DNA of 64,000 nt from Vibrio sp. VB16 (GCF_015594925.2 NZ_CP087590.1:2294001-2358000); one strand, 5' to 3'. Shown: positions 26,567 to 36,523, numbered from the stretch's first letter. Notes: generated by a model not told the origin, from the letters alone. Program-made: numbers and translations.

Positions 26567-27508
26567 CTAAGCAGCTGATTGCAGACGTTTAATAAGCACA
26601 TCCAAAGGCAGCTGCTTCTCACGAATCATTTCTACTGTAGCTTCAATTTCACGTTCCTGGTTACACTCTACAGCCTGATAAATATCGTTTATCAGCTCGT
26701 CACTCTGCTCCTTACTCAACGTTTGCAAGACTAAAATCCGATCATTTTGTTTCATACTCATCAAGTCCTTGGCAGAGTTATTACCTTGCGAACCTAATAC
26801 TGCAGCGGGATTAATCAATACATCATCATTCTGAGCAAGTTCAGAAGCAGGTTCTTTCAAATTTACAACTTTTGTGTTGTTCTTAGGATTGTGATTACTT
26901 ACTTTTTTCTGCTTTACCTCTAGCTCTGAAACATTTCTACTTTCCAAAAGTGTGGCGTAATAAGCTGTTGTTGGCATCATGAAATCCAAATGATTCTTAA
27001 CTACTTCTTCTAGTTTTTTAAGCTCATTAGGGGTCAGATAACATCCTTGTTTACGAGACTGAAGAGCAGCCTTTATTGAGTGTTTGATGGTGTCAGTGCG
27101 AAGTGCCTTCAAACCACCAACAGTCCCAGCCTTTAGAATTTTCGCTTTTTCTTGGCTCTTAAGAACAGAAATGCGAGTGCGAAGAGATTTAACGCAACTA
27201 TTTATAAGTTTGTCATGCGACTGTTTCACAACTGTAGGTAAAGTAGGTTGAATGCTCTCTTCCAGTTGAACCACTTCTGACGTTACTGAGCGAAGTTCAC
27301 GTTTTACTTCAGCTATGAAATTATTCAAAGACTTGCAGTCAGAAGGAGTAGAGCCCGTAAACAGAGGCTTACCAACTCCATTAATCAACACTTTTAAATG
27401 GTTGGTTTGAGTTTTCTCGTAAGAGAAAGGTATTTCTGTGCCCAAAAGTTCATTCAGAAATTTAATGACTCGCTTTTGGTATTTGCTATAACTATTTTGC
27501 TTACACAT
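26567..27508 (-). CDS. Unrecognised 313-residue protein
   Basis: I do not recognise the family. Residues 1 to 75 look like a small nucleic-acid-binding module (SYSKYQKRVIKFLNELLG, then NHLKVLINGVGKPLFTGSTP and a basic helix), somewhat like HicA-type folds, but this is weak. The remaining 240 residues are helical and Lys/Glu/Ser-rich, with a C-terminal helix ending in LDVLIKRLQSAA. Upstream lie a -10-like TAATAT and the 17-bp near-palindrome at 27574-27590. The gene is flanked by the CARF and RecD-like genes on the same strand. Confidence 0.55.
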   Translation of the reverse strand: MCKQNSYSKYQKRVIKFLNELLGTEIPFSYEKTQTNHLKVLINGVGKPLFTGSTPSDCKSLNNFIAEVKRELRSVTSEVVQLEESIQPTLPTVVKQSHDKLINSCVKSLRTRISVLKSQEKAKILKAGTVGGLKALRTDTIKHSIKAALQSRKQGCYLTPNELKKLEEVVKNHLDFMMPTTAYYATLLESRNVSELEVKQKKVSNHNPKNNTKVVNLKEPASELAQNDDVLINPAAVLGSQGNNSAKDLMSMKQNDRILVLQTLSKEQSDELINDIYQAVECNQEREIEATVEMIREKQLPLDVLIKRLQSAA

Positions 27509-27573
27509 ATCACGTCTCTTCTTTATCTTGTTTGTTAAGAGATATATTAATGGGATTGTTTTTTAATGGTGGA

Positions 27574-27590
27574 TTGTAAGGTTACGAAAT
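27574..27590. repeat. Shared 17-bp near-palindrome, copy 3
   Basis: ATTGTAAGGTTACGAAA, differing from copy 1 by two bases, 66 bases upstream of the start codon of the unrecognised 313-residue gene. The spacing to the start codon is similar to copy 2, which favours an operator role. Confidence 0.55.
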
Positions 27591-27723
27591 AGTCTAATTC
27601 ATATGCTATCTAGTATAATCATGAGGCAAAAAAGAACCCGCAAGTAAAGTAAGAATACATCTTCCACGAATTCGATTTATTGCTCATTCTAATGCCAGAC
27701 TCTTATTTTCGGAGAACACCCAG

Positions 27724-29838
27724 TTATTTCCACGATGAATCCAGTAAATATAATCGCTTAGTTGTACGAGTGATTGCGGTGTAGAGCCAACGTAAGTAGT
27801 CTTTCGATGGTATGTTAGGCTGTGACTTGAATTTTACAAATACGTGTTCCCATTCGCTACCTTGTGCTTTATGACAAGTGATTGCGTAACCAAACTTAAC
27901 CCTTAGCGCGTTAAAATACGGGTCCTCTCTTAGTGCTTCATGAAAACCGGAGCTATTGGATCGCAAATGCGCGTGTCGCTCACAAAAATCCTTATACAGA
28001 GCCCTATTCTCATCAGGAGTAAGTTGTGGCCGTTCAGAATACAGTAAGCCTTCAAGGATATTTGCGCTGAAAGAACGAGCCCTTCCATCAAAGTCCTTAA
28101 ATTCTATTTCTACCCCTCGGAAACGAAGTTCAACTTCTATTTGTCGCTCTTCACTTTTTGAATAGACAGTAACGGTTCGAACTTCCGGCCCCCCCAACAC
28201 CCGTGTCACTCGACCAAACTCACCATTAGAGATATAAAAACCATACCTATCACTATTGGATACTGCGATGACCCTATCACCTGCAGAGATACAACTTTTT
28301 CCTGGAAAAAAACGCTCTCTAATGTGCTTGTTATACTCCAGAGCCTCCCGATTGGAACCTGTAACTACAATGGACTTATCGTTGATGTATCCATTGCACG
28401 AAGCTAAATACTTCGGTAGAAAGTCAGTATTACAAACTTCTTCTATATCTGACGAATCTGCATCCCAATTAAACTGAAAACTTGAGTTGTTATTTAGCGC
28501 CTTACGCAACTCACTCGCGTTCTGCATAACGCTGCTATCTGCCTTTTGCCTAACAACCTCTGTTAACTCATAGCCGTCAGTTTCTAGACCATACTCAGTC
28601 AGTAAGTATTCCGGTGATAATGCAGGAGAGTAGCTCATACCAACCGGGGGCAATTGTGCGTTATCACCGATGAAAATAATTTTTTTTCGACTGTCGTCAT
28701 CGCCGATGTCTACAAATTGTATAAAGTCATTGAGTAGCTTGCTGGAACCACAGCGAAAGAAACTATCATTTCCGATCGAGGCGTTAGAGATCATTGATGC
28801 TTCATCAACAATATACACAGTATCGTCGGGTAGCTTATTCTCAGCAACATTCGCAAATATCTTATAAGATTCTGACTCGTCACCATTATCTTCACTCTGG
28901 CGTTCAGATAGTTGTTTAAAGGCGTAAATTGCCTTATGGAGAGTGTAAGCTGGGTATCTAGTCTTGGTCGAAATTACCTTGGCAGCTTTTCCAGTCGGAG
29001 CCGCTAATATAAAAGTTCGTCCAGTAGATCGTAAGTAATCGGTAACGCCCTTAGTAATGAAAGTTTTACCAGTCCCTGCATAACCCTTTAGTTGAAACAC
29101 TCGACTGTCATCATTCGAAAGAAACTCTTCCAGTTCCTCTACTCCTTCTTGCTGACCATCAGTCAATTCATACTCTGCGAAAGAATCAAGGAGTGACATA
29201 TTGTTCAATGTTACCTGTTTCTCGAAATCGATAGATTCAGCAACCAATAATGCTCGCTCTTGAAATGACCGAATCTTCTCATGTTCCATATCTAAGTTGG
29301 CACGTGCTATCTCTAACAGCGCTTCGTTTTCTTCAAAGATGAGCTCGTCCAATTCACCTTTAAATACATCTAGCTGTTCCATCATTTCCTCGTCAGACTT
29401 AATACACGACTCGGTATATATCCGCTTTGCAGGTATCTTAAAATTTGGATATGGTGTGTTTAATCCGCCATTTTGAGATTTGTATAACCATTGACCTAGC
29501 AGGTAAGCTTCTTTGATTAACCACAAACCCATCTCGGGAGTTACTCCATCGTGATAGATAGCGACGTTACCCTTCATTCGGATTGCTTGCAGCTTTTGAC
29601 TAACCTCTTGTCCTACAACCTGGATGAACAGTTCCGAACTCAATTTGTCAAATAGACTTCGTCCACGTATACAAGGCAGCTGTAGTTCTTTGTATATCTC
29701 CCCAACAAACGCCTCACAATAGCAGCTGAGTTTTAGTAGCGCTGATTGAGGGTCATCGTGAACATACTTCTCTGCTTGCTGTGCGTAATACGCCAGTTGT
29801 GGGTACTGTTGTTCAAGAAAATTAAAATTCTCAGTCAT
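27724..29838 (-). CDS. DUF4145-RecD-like helicase
   Basis: A 704-residue protein. Residues 1 to 120 resemble DUF4145 (SALLKLSCYCEAFVGEIYKEL, then QAIRMKGNVAIYHDG), a module found at the N-terminus of HsdR-like and other defence proteins. A RecD/TraA-type SF1 helicase follows: motif I GYAGTGKT (about 254), TGKAAKV, motif II YIVDEASM (about 344), GDNAQLPPVG, GYAITCHKAQGSEW and finally WLYTAITRTTKRLYLL. The full set points to an active 5'-3' DNA helicase. It is probably a separate unit from the CARF gene and lies about 170 bases before the AlpA group. Confidence 0.85.
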   Translation of the reverse strand: MTENFNFLEQQYPQLAYYAQQAEKYVHDDPQSALLKLSCYCEAFVGEIYKELQLPCIRGRSLFDKLSSELFIQVVGQEVSQKLQAIRMKGNVAIYHDGVTPEMGLWLIKEAYLLGQWLYKSQNGGLNTPYPNFKIPAKRIYTESCIKSDEEMMEQLDVFKGELDELIFEENEALLEIARANLDMEHEKIRSFQERALLVAESIDFEKQVTLNNMSLLDSFAEYELTDGQQEGVEELEEFLSNDDSRVFQLKGYAGTGKTFITKGVTDYLRSTGRTFILAAPTGKAAKVISTKTRYPAYTLHKAIYAFKQLSERQSEDNGDESESYKIFANVAENKLPDDTVYIVDEASMISNASIGNDSFFRCGSSKLLNDFIQFVDIGDDDSRKKIIFIGDNAQLPPVGMSYSPALSPEYLLTEYGLETDGYELTEVVRQKADSSVMQNASELRKALNNNSSFQFNWDADSSDIEEVCNTDFLPKYLASCNGYINDKSIVVTGSNREALEYNKHIRERFFPGKSCISAGDRVIAVSNSDRYGFYISNGEFGRVTRVLGGPEVRTVTVYSKSEERQIEVELRFRGVEIEFKDFDGRARSFSANILEGLLYSERPQLTPDENRALYKDFCERHAHLRSNSSGFHEALREDPYFNALRVKFGYAITCHKAQGSEWEHVFVKFKSQPNIPSKDYLRWLYTAITRTTKRLYLLDSSWK

Positions 29839-30005
29839 TTTAGATCCTTATAATTTTAGTTTCTCCATAGACCCACATCTCGCTATGACGTTTCCGATAC
29901 GACAACGCATACCGAATCTGCAATGCATAGTTAGAGGTAAGATAAATGGCCTATGGGATATATGTAATTGATTGAATGTGTAGTCGAGATATAGGTGTCA
30001 GCGAG

Positions 30006-30257
30006 CTACTTAAACACCTGCAATAGAAGTTGCTGAGTCTGAAGCACGCTTTCTGGTTGTTTAGTTTGTTGACGTACAGCGAATCTTTGTTTTGACCAAG
30101 ATTCAATCTCACTATCCACCCAGACCACCGCTCTTGGTCCTACCTTTATGTTTTTAGGAAACATGCCTAGACTGATGTACTCGTATATGGTTGAACGGCT
30201 TAAGCCCGTCTTCGTTTTTACTTCAGATAGCCGAATAAATCTCATGTTGTTCTCCAT
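30006..30257 (-). CDS. AlpA-family regulator 1
   Basis: An 83-residue AlpA/HTH_17 protein: IRLSEVKTKTGLSRSTIYEY, then GMFPKNIKVGPRAVVWVDSEI. The family activates excision genes of islands and prophages. It is one of three tandem homologues and has a longer polar C-terminal tail than the other two. Confidence 0.88.
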   Translation of the reverse strand: MENNMRFIRLSEVKTKTGLSRSTIYEYISLGMFPKNIKVGPRAVVWVDSEIESWSKQRFAVRQQTKQPESVLQTQQLLLQVFK

Positions 30258-30333
30258 GTGCAGATGGGGAGTGTTATTGATGTAGTACTGCTCATGAATG
30301 GCAACCTTGTTTAGAACAGCACCATTTGTTGTA

Positions 30334-30522
30334 TCATCGTCTGCTCCTTCTTATTTCTATACCTTCTTGAAGCCATTCGTTAATTTCGCTCTCAAGCCAA
30401 CCAACTGACCGTGCGCCTAAAGGTATACTGCTCGGAAACTGTTTCTGACTGACTAGATAATAAATTGTTGAGCGGCTTAGACCTGTTTTCTCTGTTACGT
30501 CTTTTAACCTTAGTATTTTCAT
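30334..30522 (-). CDS. AlpA-family regulator 2
   Basis: A 62-residue AlpA protein: LRLKDVTEKTGLSRSTIYYL and GARSVGWLESEINEW. It is the shortest of the three copies and consists of little more than the HTH_17 domain. Confidence 0.86.
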   Translation of the reverse strand: MKILRLKDVTEKTGLSRSTIYYLVSQKQFPSSIPLGARSVGWLESEINEWLQEGIEIRRSRR

Positions 30523-30566
30523 GCAACTCCTCTTTCGTATCTTAACTATCTTTATTTGATATCTGT

Positions 30567-30770
30567 CTACTTGTGCTCCTCTCGGCTATCTCTGCTTGCA
30601 ACAAGAGCAACCATCCAGTCATTTATGTCACTTTCTCGCCAAGCTATAGCACCACCACCTAAGTTCATACTTGGCGGAAATAACTTAGCCTTCATATACC
30701 GGTAAATAGTGGGTCGCGATAAGCTCGTCAGGAATATCACTTCGTCCATTCTGATGAGTCTGTTTTTCAT
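30567..30770 (-). CDS. AlpA-family regulator 3
   Basis: A 67-residue AlpA protein: IRMDEVIFLTSLSRPTIYRY and GGGAIAWRESDINDW. It differs most in the recognition helix (SLSRPTIYRY) from copies 1 and 2, so it may bind another site. It is divergent from the RadC-like gene. Confidence 0.85.
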   Translation of the reverse strand: MKNRLIRMDEVIFLTSLSRPTIYRYMKAKLFPPSMNLGGGAIAWRESDINDWMVALVASRDSREEHK

Positions 30771-30982
30771 TTGAACTACCCCTTATGGTCATATCGTTCA
30801 CATAAGAAGGCGCGCCGTAATTTTTTACCGATAAGATCCAGTAACGTCCTATTGAGCTAGTAATCGATCAAACCAATCGAAACTCAGTTAAAAAAAATCT
30901 AAATAGTGACTCTGTCTATCGATTCCAATTTTTTCTACATACATATCATCGAAGTGCATAACCGATACTAGAGGAAATAAAA

Positions 30983-31447
30983 ATGCACGAAGATTACAAA
31001 AACGCATTACCAGTGTGCGCCAAGATCATTCTAGAAAAAGCTGCCGATATACTCGCGGACAAATATCTAAGAGGGGACACCTATAGCAACCCGCAAGCAG
31101 TAAAAGATTTCCTTACCTACAAGATTGGGGGTCAAGAAAGAGAAGTGTTCACTGTCATGCTGCTGGACAACCAGAACCGTCTCATTGAAGTTAAAGATCT
31201 GTTTTACGGCACTATAGACGCGGCAAGTATCTACCCAAGGGAAGTGGTCAAGCTAGCACTGGAGCGAAACGCTGCAGCAGTCATCCTCGCTCACAATCAT
31301 CCATCTGGAGTATCCGAGCCTTCATCAAGTGACAAACGGATCACTGAGAGGCTCACAGAAGCCTTAGCGCTGGTGGATATTAGAGTACTGGACCATTTAG
31401 TTGTGGGTGAGACCACCGTCTCTTTTGCAGAGAGGGGGCTGATATGA
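30983..31447 (+). CDS. RadC-like JAB/MPN protein
   Basis: A 154-residue RadC-domain protein lacking the N-terminal helix-hairpin-helix of chromosomal RadC. The JAMM metal site is complete: an E in RLIEVKDL, HNHPSG near residue 107, and SSSDKRIT. Short RadC/YeeS proteins are common in genomic islands; their function is not settled. Start ATG follows AGAGGAAATAAAA. The end overlaps the first DUF2787 gene (ATGA), giving a three-gene plus-strand operon. Confidence 0.9.
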   Translation: MHEDYKNALPVCAKIILEKAADILADKYLRGDTYSNPQAVKDFLTYKIGGQEREVFTVMLLDNQNRLIEVKDLFYGTIDAASIYPREVVKLALERNAAAVILAHNHPSGVSEPSSSDKRITERLTEALALVDIRVLDHLVVGETTVSFAERGLI

Positions 31448-31893
31448 CCAGAAAACTTAAACGGCACCCTAGGACCACACCAAGCATAGAGTTATACCGG
31501 TGTTTAAATCAGATAGTCAGCAAACTCGATATACCCGCCAATGCTAAGCGTATTGCTATCAACTTTCGACGCTCAGAGTACTACCAAACCAAAAAAGGCT
31601 TTAGACCTGTAGAGATCCAATTGGAGAGACAGAGCAATGATTGGACTATTGTCTTTGTTGCCAGCTTTGCCTATCCCGATGAACACGCGACACAAGTTGA
31701 TGTTGAACTGTATTTTAACTTCCTTCGTGGCTGGTTCTTTCAGCCGGATATACATAACCAGTGCGACCTGCACCAACCGAAAGTAACTCAACTCTGGAAT
31801 TCCTGGGAAGTAGCTCTGCTCAAACAAATCAACAATAAAGCGTTTAATGAGCTCAGTGCCACCCTCGTCAGCATAAATAATCAACCCGCATAA
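31444..31893 (+). CDS. DUF2787-family protein 1
   Basis: A 149-residue protein resembling DUF2787, a family common in Vibrio islands. Visible features are INFRRSEYYQTKKGFRPVEI and DWTIVFVASFAYP. No function is known. It overlaps the RadC-like gene by 4 bases and is a distant paralogue of the next gene. Confidence 0.7.
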   Translation: MTRKLKRHPRTTPSIELYRCLNQIVSKLDIPANAKRIAINFRRSEYYQTKKGFRPVEIQLERQSNDWTIVFVASFAYPDEHATQVDVELYFNFLRGWFFQPDIHNQCDLHQPKVTQLWNSWEVALLKQINNKAFNELSATLVSINNQPA

Positions 31894-31908
31894 CCTAAGG
31901 AATTAACT

Positions 31909-32370
31909 ATGACTCACAACACTATACAAGCTATGGAGAAAGCTCCGTCCATGATATTTCAACCATGTGTATTGCCCATTTCTAATAAGCTTCACAATGC
32001 GATACAGAGCCAGATAGTAAGGCATCAAGCAAACATCAACAGTTCAACCATTACCCTCAATTTCAAAGATAAAAGCTACAGTGCTGAAACGGGTGGATAC
32101 CATCCCGTCGAGATATCAATAATAAAAGGTAGCAATAGCCAGTGGATTATTTTATACATCACCGATTTTGCGTACTTTGGATTGGGGTACCCAGAACTAG
32201 AACGTGATATAGACTTCGACATTGGTAACGCAATGGTATTTGCCACAGGTATGGGGTGGATGGACATTAAAAGCCCAGGTATCACAGAGCTGTTTGAGAT
32301 GTGGCAAGAGAACTTTCTAGCTTACCTAGATATGGATGTATATGACGATATAGAGATAACCTTCAACTGA
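31909..32370 (+). CDS. DUF2787-family protein 2
   Basis: A 153-residue paralogue of the preceding protein. Matching blocks are LNFKDKSYSAETGGYHPVEI and QWIILYITDFAYFG, though overall similarity is modest. The ATG follows AAGGAATTAACT, 15 bases after the previous stop. Confidence 0.7.
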   Translation: MTHNTIQAMEKAPSMIFQPCVLPISNKLHNAIQSQIVRHQANINSSTITLNFKDKSYSAETGGYHPVEISIIKGSNSQWIILYITDFAYFGLGYPELERDIDFDIGNAMVFATGMGWMDIKSPGITELFEMWQENFLAYLDMDVYDDIEITFN

Positions 32371-33258
32371 CAGCCAAAAACTCTGCAGATATATATTATC
32401 GTTAAAAAGCCCTTAAGGGGGCTTTACCCATAGAGTATGAAAAACATAACTGGTGCTCAGTGCACCAGAGAGTTAATCGTATTCTTTTTTATCTGCATAG
32501 AGTATATGACAGTCTTGGTGACTCTTTAATTGGATTGGAAAAGAAAAAATAAGGGTGTCGTACTTCGTACTCCACTCTTTATAAAAACACCCCAGGACTT
32601 TTTTTTCTGATTTCTGACTTCCTTGACCTCAGGAAACCGAAGTTCACTGAGGCCGAAGCACTAATTCACGATTAGCGCTCTCATATATATAGGTATAATT
32701 TCTGTAAAAAAAACACGACCGTCGATGCTGACCAAATACTTAGGCTTCTATACTTAATCGATTGGATGCTTCAACATATTGTGACTAACAATTAATTCAT
32801 CGTACCTAGATAGTTTCTCAACCCTAACACTATTTTCACCCCGTTGAGTTTTAGAAGCTCATTCCATCTTGCAGACTTATGCAGAAAGGACTACCAAAGA
32901 TATTTCAAATGAATTTTTATTCATAATACCAAAGCCATATTTTTTGAGCTTTTAAACTACTCACATGAAGAGACTGCTCTGGTATTAATTAGTCATAATC
33001 TGTTTTTGTCTAAATAATTAGAATTTTAATTTCGATGTTTTATTTTTATGTTTCAGAAACTGCAGTAAATTAAAAAACTCAACTCATAATTTCCCCAAAT
33101 TTCAGCTCCATCATTCAATTTATCGAGTTGTTATGTATTGTTTAAGTTAAGCTAAACTTCATACTTACATCACATATATACGATCAATAAATAGACTAAA
33201 ACGCTTATAAAAATCATACTGAAAGTATCTTTATATACTACGTGATAATCTACATATT
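32371..33258. other. AT-rich non-coding stretch, 888 bases
   Basis: No supported coding region. The left end holds the terminator at 32406-32425 and a second hairpin, CTGGTGC/GCACCAG (32450-32468). The rest is AT-rich with many stop codons and no structure that I can assign. It precedes the ribbon-helix-helix-like gene and may contain its promoter. Confidence 0.6.
32406..32425 (+). terminator. Terminator of the RadC-DUF2787 operon
   Basis: AAAGCCC and GGGCTTT pair around TTAAGG, 36 bases after the second DUF2787 stop. The stem ends in TTT but the T run is short. Confidence 0.6.
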
Positions 33259-34230
33259 ATGGTAAAAATATCTATTGAAAAGACATATTTTAACTCTTCA
33301 GATCCAAATGAAGTCAACTTCTATTACGACAAAATCGTTCTAGAAATTGGTTTAACTACGATTATCGAACCACCGAAGAAAATGAATGCTAAGTTATATA
33401 ATTTGAATAAACATCTATCTATCGAAGTGACCAAATCAGAATATCAGAAGCTTGAGTTGGTGAAATTACTCTCTTTGGCGTACAAAAATAAAGACTATAA
33501 CAAAGAGCTACTATTATGGATTAACAAAGAAGACGAAAGGTTAGTTTACTGGGTTTGGCGTTATTTACAGACGTATGAAATTGACTTTGGTAAGGAAACT
33601 AACAACCCTATTCGCAAAAGGAGCAACTCATACGTTGAACCATATTCTTATCAAAAACTTGGTTTTCCTACAGAGCTCAACTCCACTAAAGAGAGGTACG
33701 ATACGATTTACCAATTTTTCAAACAATGGAATCACTATATCAGTTTAAAAATTTTCATGATCTTAGATTTGAAAAACGAATGGAGCAATCGTGTAGCACT
33801 AGAGCGTTTTAAATGGTTAGATCCCAAAAATAAAATTCAAAGCGAATGGTTTTTTGACTATATGAACGACTCTCCAGCATCTGGTTGGGGTATAAGTAAA
33901 CCGGAGAATACACATGAAATGTACTTAGCTGGGCTTAGTTTGTATGACGCTTGGAAACCGGATCACCCAGATCAGAAAAAACTCATGTACCAAAACATGC
34001 GAAAAGCTTGGAGTCAAAAAAAATATCGCGACAGTATCGAAGGCAAATTGTCTTATAACATGCTAATGGACAAAGATGTTAAAGATAAGCTGAGCAATTT
34101 AGCTAAGTTAAAGGGGGTGAGCAAAAACAAGTTCATTGAATGGCTAATCATGGAGGAGGATAAAAACCGAGCATATATGCAGCCAATGCCACCAAATGTT
34201 ACAAGTATAGATCGTTGGCCTAAGAAGTAG
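33259..34230 (+). CDS. Unrecognised protein with C-terminal ribbon-helix-helix-like segment
   Basis: A 323-residue, Lys- and aromatic-rich protein in an AT-rich stretch. The last 60 residues include MDKDVKDKLSNLAKLKG followed by VSKNKFIEWLI, a strand-helix-helix pattern like ribbon-helix-helix DNA-binding domains. The N-terminal 250 residues are helical with no family that I recognise. The ribosome site is weak. Base composition unlike its neighbours suggests separate acquisition. Confidence 0.6.
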   Translation: MVKISIEKTYFNSSDPNEVNFYYDKIVLEIGLTTIIEPPKKMNAKLYNLNKHLSIEVTKSEYQKLELVKLLSLAYKNKDYNKELLLWINKEDERLVYWVWRYLQTYEIDFGKETNNPIRKRSNSYVEPYSYQKLGFPTELNSTKERYDTIYQFFKQWNHYISLKIFMILDLKNEWSNRVALERFKWLDPKNKIQSEWFFDYMNDSPASGWGISKPENTHEMYLAGLSLYDAWKPDHPDQKKLMYQNMRKAWSQKKYRDSIEGKLSYNMLMDKDVKDKLSNLAKLKGVSKNKFIEWLIMEEDKNRAYMQPMPPNVTSIDRWPKK

Positions 34231-34365
34231 CATCGTTCATCAATGGCCACCTGTAATTACGTAAACTTTCATGGCCTAATAAACAACTAGCATCCATAGG
34301 AAGGTTACGGATCTCCGTTCGTGCCATCTTAAGTTGCGGAAACTGGCAAATTTAATCCAACTCAC

Positions 34366-34755
34366 TCAACCACACTGGGATAGTGTTTTATAAGCATCCA
34401 GATAGCGCTGATGTAATTCCATTACTTGATCCCTTGAGAGAGGAAAGCACACGTTAATTTCATTAGTACTCGTATTAGTATGGATTTGGAAATTATTTTC
34501 CGCCTCTATGACAAGGTTTATGTTGTAGCGCGAACATACATAAGCAGCACAAGCCAAAGTCTTTGCTTGGTTTGCAATACCAAAAACAACAATGAAGCTT
34601 GGGCCAAAACTGTTATCATATTCAGCAGAATAGGCTTGAGCACCTATGGTTAAAGATGACTCTGGTTCAAACTTAATCGCTCCGTCAGTTGAGATTATCA
34701 ATCCGTCATTGATGTTCTTAGCCACTGATAATTTTATCATTTTTCTTGATTCCAT
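34366..34755 (-). CDS. Unrecognised small protein next to the integrase
   Basis: A protein of about 129 residues of no family that I recognise. It appears α/β, with SFIVVFGIANQAKTLACAAY in the middle and LSRDQVMELHQRYLDAY at the end. The start is uncertain: a TTG at 34776, or ATG at 34755 or 34740. A perfect 12-bp palindrome, AACCAATTGGTT (34759-34770), sits immediately before the ATG at 34755 and could be an operator. Confidence 0.5.
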   Translation of the reverse strand: MESRKMIKLSVAKNINDGLIISTDGAIKFEPESSLTIGAQAYSAEYDNSFGPSFIVVFGIANQAKTLACAAYVCSRYNINLVIEAENNFQIHTNTSTNEINVCFPLSRDQVMELHQRYLDAYKTLSQCG

Positions 34756-35052
34756 GCTAACCAATTGGTTAAGCAATCATAACCATATAAACCCAATATT
34801 AAAAATAGTCACTTCACAGTTTCTTCAAGGCAAAAGTCTAAAAGACTATTGAATTTCCAACCTTGCAAAACTGTGACCGTATTCGTCACTTTTGGAGGCA
34901 TATACATCGGCCGTATCAGCCCGTACTATCAAAAGCCAACCTTTAGGTGTTGGTAGTAAAGTTCAGACGAAAACTGAACGAACCCAAAATTGTTTAGAAC
35001 AATAATACAGCTTCGTCGAACAATAAGTATTGAATAGATCAGCTCGTATAGA

Positions 35053-36291
35053 TTACCCCACAGCCCTCATATGAACTTTACCGGTCACCGACAATGATCC
35101 AACTGCGGCCTCACAAATATAGTTACTCCACCACTCCATCATTTTACGTCTCCGTTCCAGGTAATCTGTTCGGTTATAAGCTGCACGGATTGCATTTCGA
35201 TCCTGGTGAGCCAGTGCGGCTTCAATGATATCCGGATCAAATCCTTTTTCATTGAGTGTAGTACTGGCCAGAGATCGCATCCCATGTGCTGTCGTTCTAG
35301 ATCTAAAGCCAATACGGCCCAATGCCTTGTTGATAGTCTCAGCATCAATAGAACGCTTAGGAAAACGTATAGACGGGAAGATATGTACTCGGTTTTCACT
35401 AAATGGGCGTATCCGATCTAGAATTGCAATAGTTTGAGGTGTTAGCGGTATTCGATGCTCACGCTTCATCTTCATTCGTGTTTCAGGAATGATCCATAGA
35501 TTATTCTCTAGATCAATTTCATCCCAGCGCGCGCCCGCAGCTTCACTTGGTCGAGTCATTGTATGTAGCTGCCATTCAATCAGACATTTCGTTGCTAATT
35601 GCATGTTGGCTGTCGCAACGGTCTGTAGCAGCTCTGTTATTTCATGAGGTTTCAAAGCTGCCATGTGTTTAACTTCTGGAGACTCAAATGTCTTACTTAC
35701 ACCGGCAAGCACGTTATGTTGTAACAACCCACTGTTAATCGCGTAGTTCATTACTTCATTAACCAGTTGGATTGTACGCTTAACCGTTTCCAGCTTGCCA
35801 TTAACGGCAAGAGGTCGTAACGCGCTCTGAACAACCATCGGAGTTAAACTAGCGACTGGTATATCGCCAAATTTTGGAAATGCATAGAGCTCTAGCTTTC
35901 GCCAATTGTCATGAACCGTTTTTGGCTTTAGCTTATTTTTTGTTTTAATCCAACCCTCCGCCACAACCATAAATGTATTAGATAACTCTTCTTTGCGTTT
36001 AGCTTTTTTATCAATTCGATTTTGTTTAGGGTCAATTCCCTCATTAATAAGCACGCGCATATCATGAGCTTTGTCACGAGCATTTTTTAGCGTCAGAATA
36101 TCTAAACTTCCTAAGCCCAGCATTGTGGTTTTTCCAGTTATTCTATTCTTGTATCGAAACTCCCAGTATTTGAGTTTGTTTGGCTTAACCTGCAGATAAA
36201 GTCCACCACCATCATTAATACGATAAGGCTTCTCTTTACCCTTAGATTCTTTAACTTCTTTGGCAGTTAGTTTGTGCAGTAAATGTGACAT
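35053..36291 (-). CDS. P4-type tyrosine recombinase (island integrase)
   Basis: About 412 residues from ATG 36291, preceded by GGGGTGAAAAT; a TTG at 36327 would add 12. The N-terminus is a DUF4102-type arm-binding domain (LTAKEVKESKG, then DGGGLYLQV). The catalytic domain has the first Arg in MTRPSEAAGARW, HGMRS as the HxxR motif, LAHQDRNAIRAAYNR with a conserved His, and the Tyr in the same segment. It lies 3' of tRNA-Ser, as expected for an integrase that uses the tRNA end as attachment site. Confidence 0.93.
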   Translation of the reverse strand: MSHLLHKLTAKEVKESKGKEKPYRINDGGGLYLQVKPNKLKYWEFRYKNRITGKTTMLGLGSLDILTLKNARDKAHDMRVLINEGIDPKQNRIDKKAKRKEELSNTFMVVAEGWIKTKNKLKPKTVHDNWRKLELYAFPKFGDIPVASLTPMVVQSALRPLAVNGKLETVKRTIQLVNEVMNYAINSGLLQHNVLAGVSKTFESPEVKHMAALKPHEITELLQTVATANMQLATKCLIEWQLHTMTRPSEAAGARWDEIDLENNLWIIPETRMKMKREHRIPLTPQTIAILDRIRPFSENRVHIFPSIRFPKRSIDAETINKALGRIGFRSRTTAHGMRSLASTTLNEKGFDPDIIEAALAHQDRNAIRAAYNRTDYLERRRKMMEWWSNYICEAAVGSLSVTGKVHMRAVG

Positions 36292-36523
36292 ATTTTCACC
36301 CCGTGTAGGACAATTTAAATGGCTCAAAAAGATGCAGTTTTCTCGCTATACACTTACAATTATAACCGCATGTTTTTATTGAGTTAATTTGTTTTTAAAA
36401 GGGAAAGTATCGACAATTTCTTGATGCGCAGATATATGACGTTGCAACCCGATTTAGTGTATATCTCCCAATCCGGGTTTGATTAAATCATACACTCTGT
36501 CATACCCCAAATCACCGGATGTT

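Noticed and set aside
36292..36327. Extended N-terminus for the integrase from a TTG
   Set aside because: The ATG at 36291 has GGGGTGAAAAT upstream and gives the usual family start.
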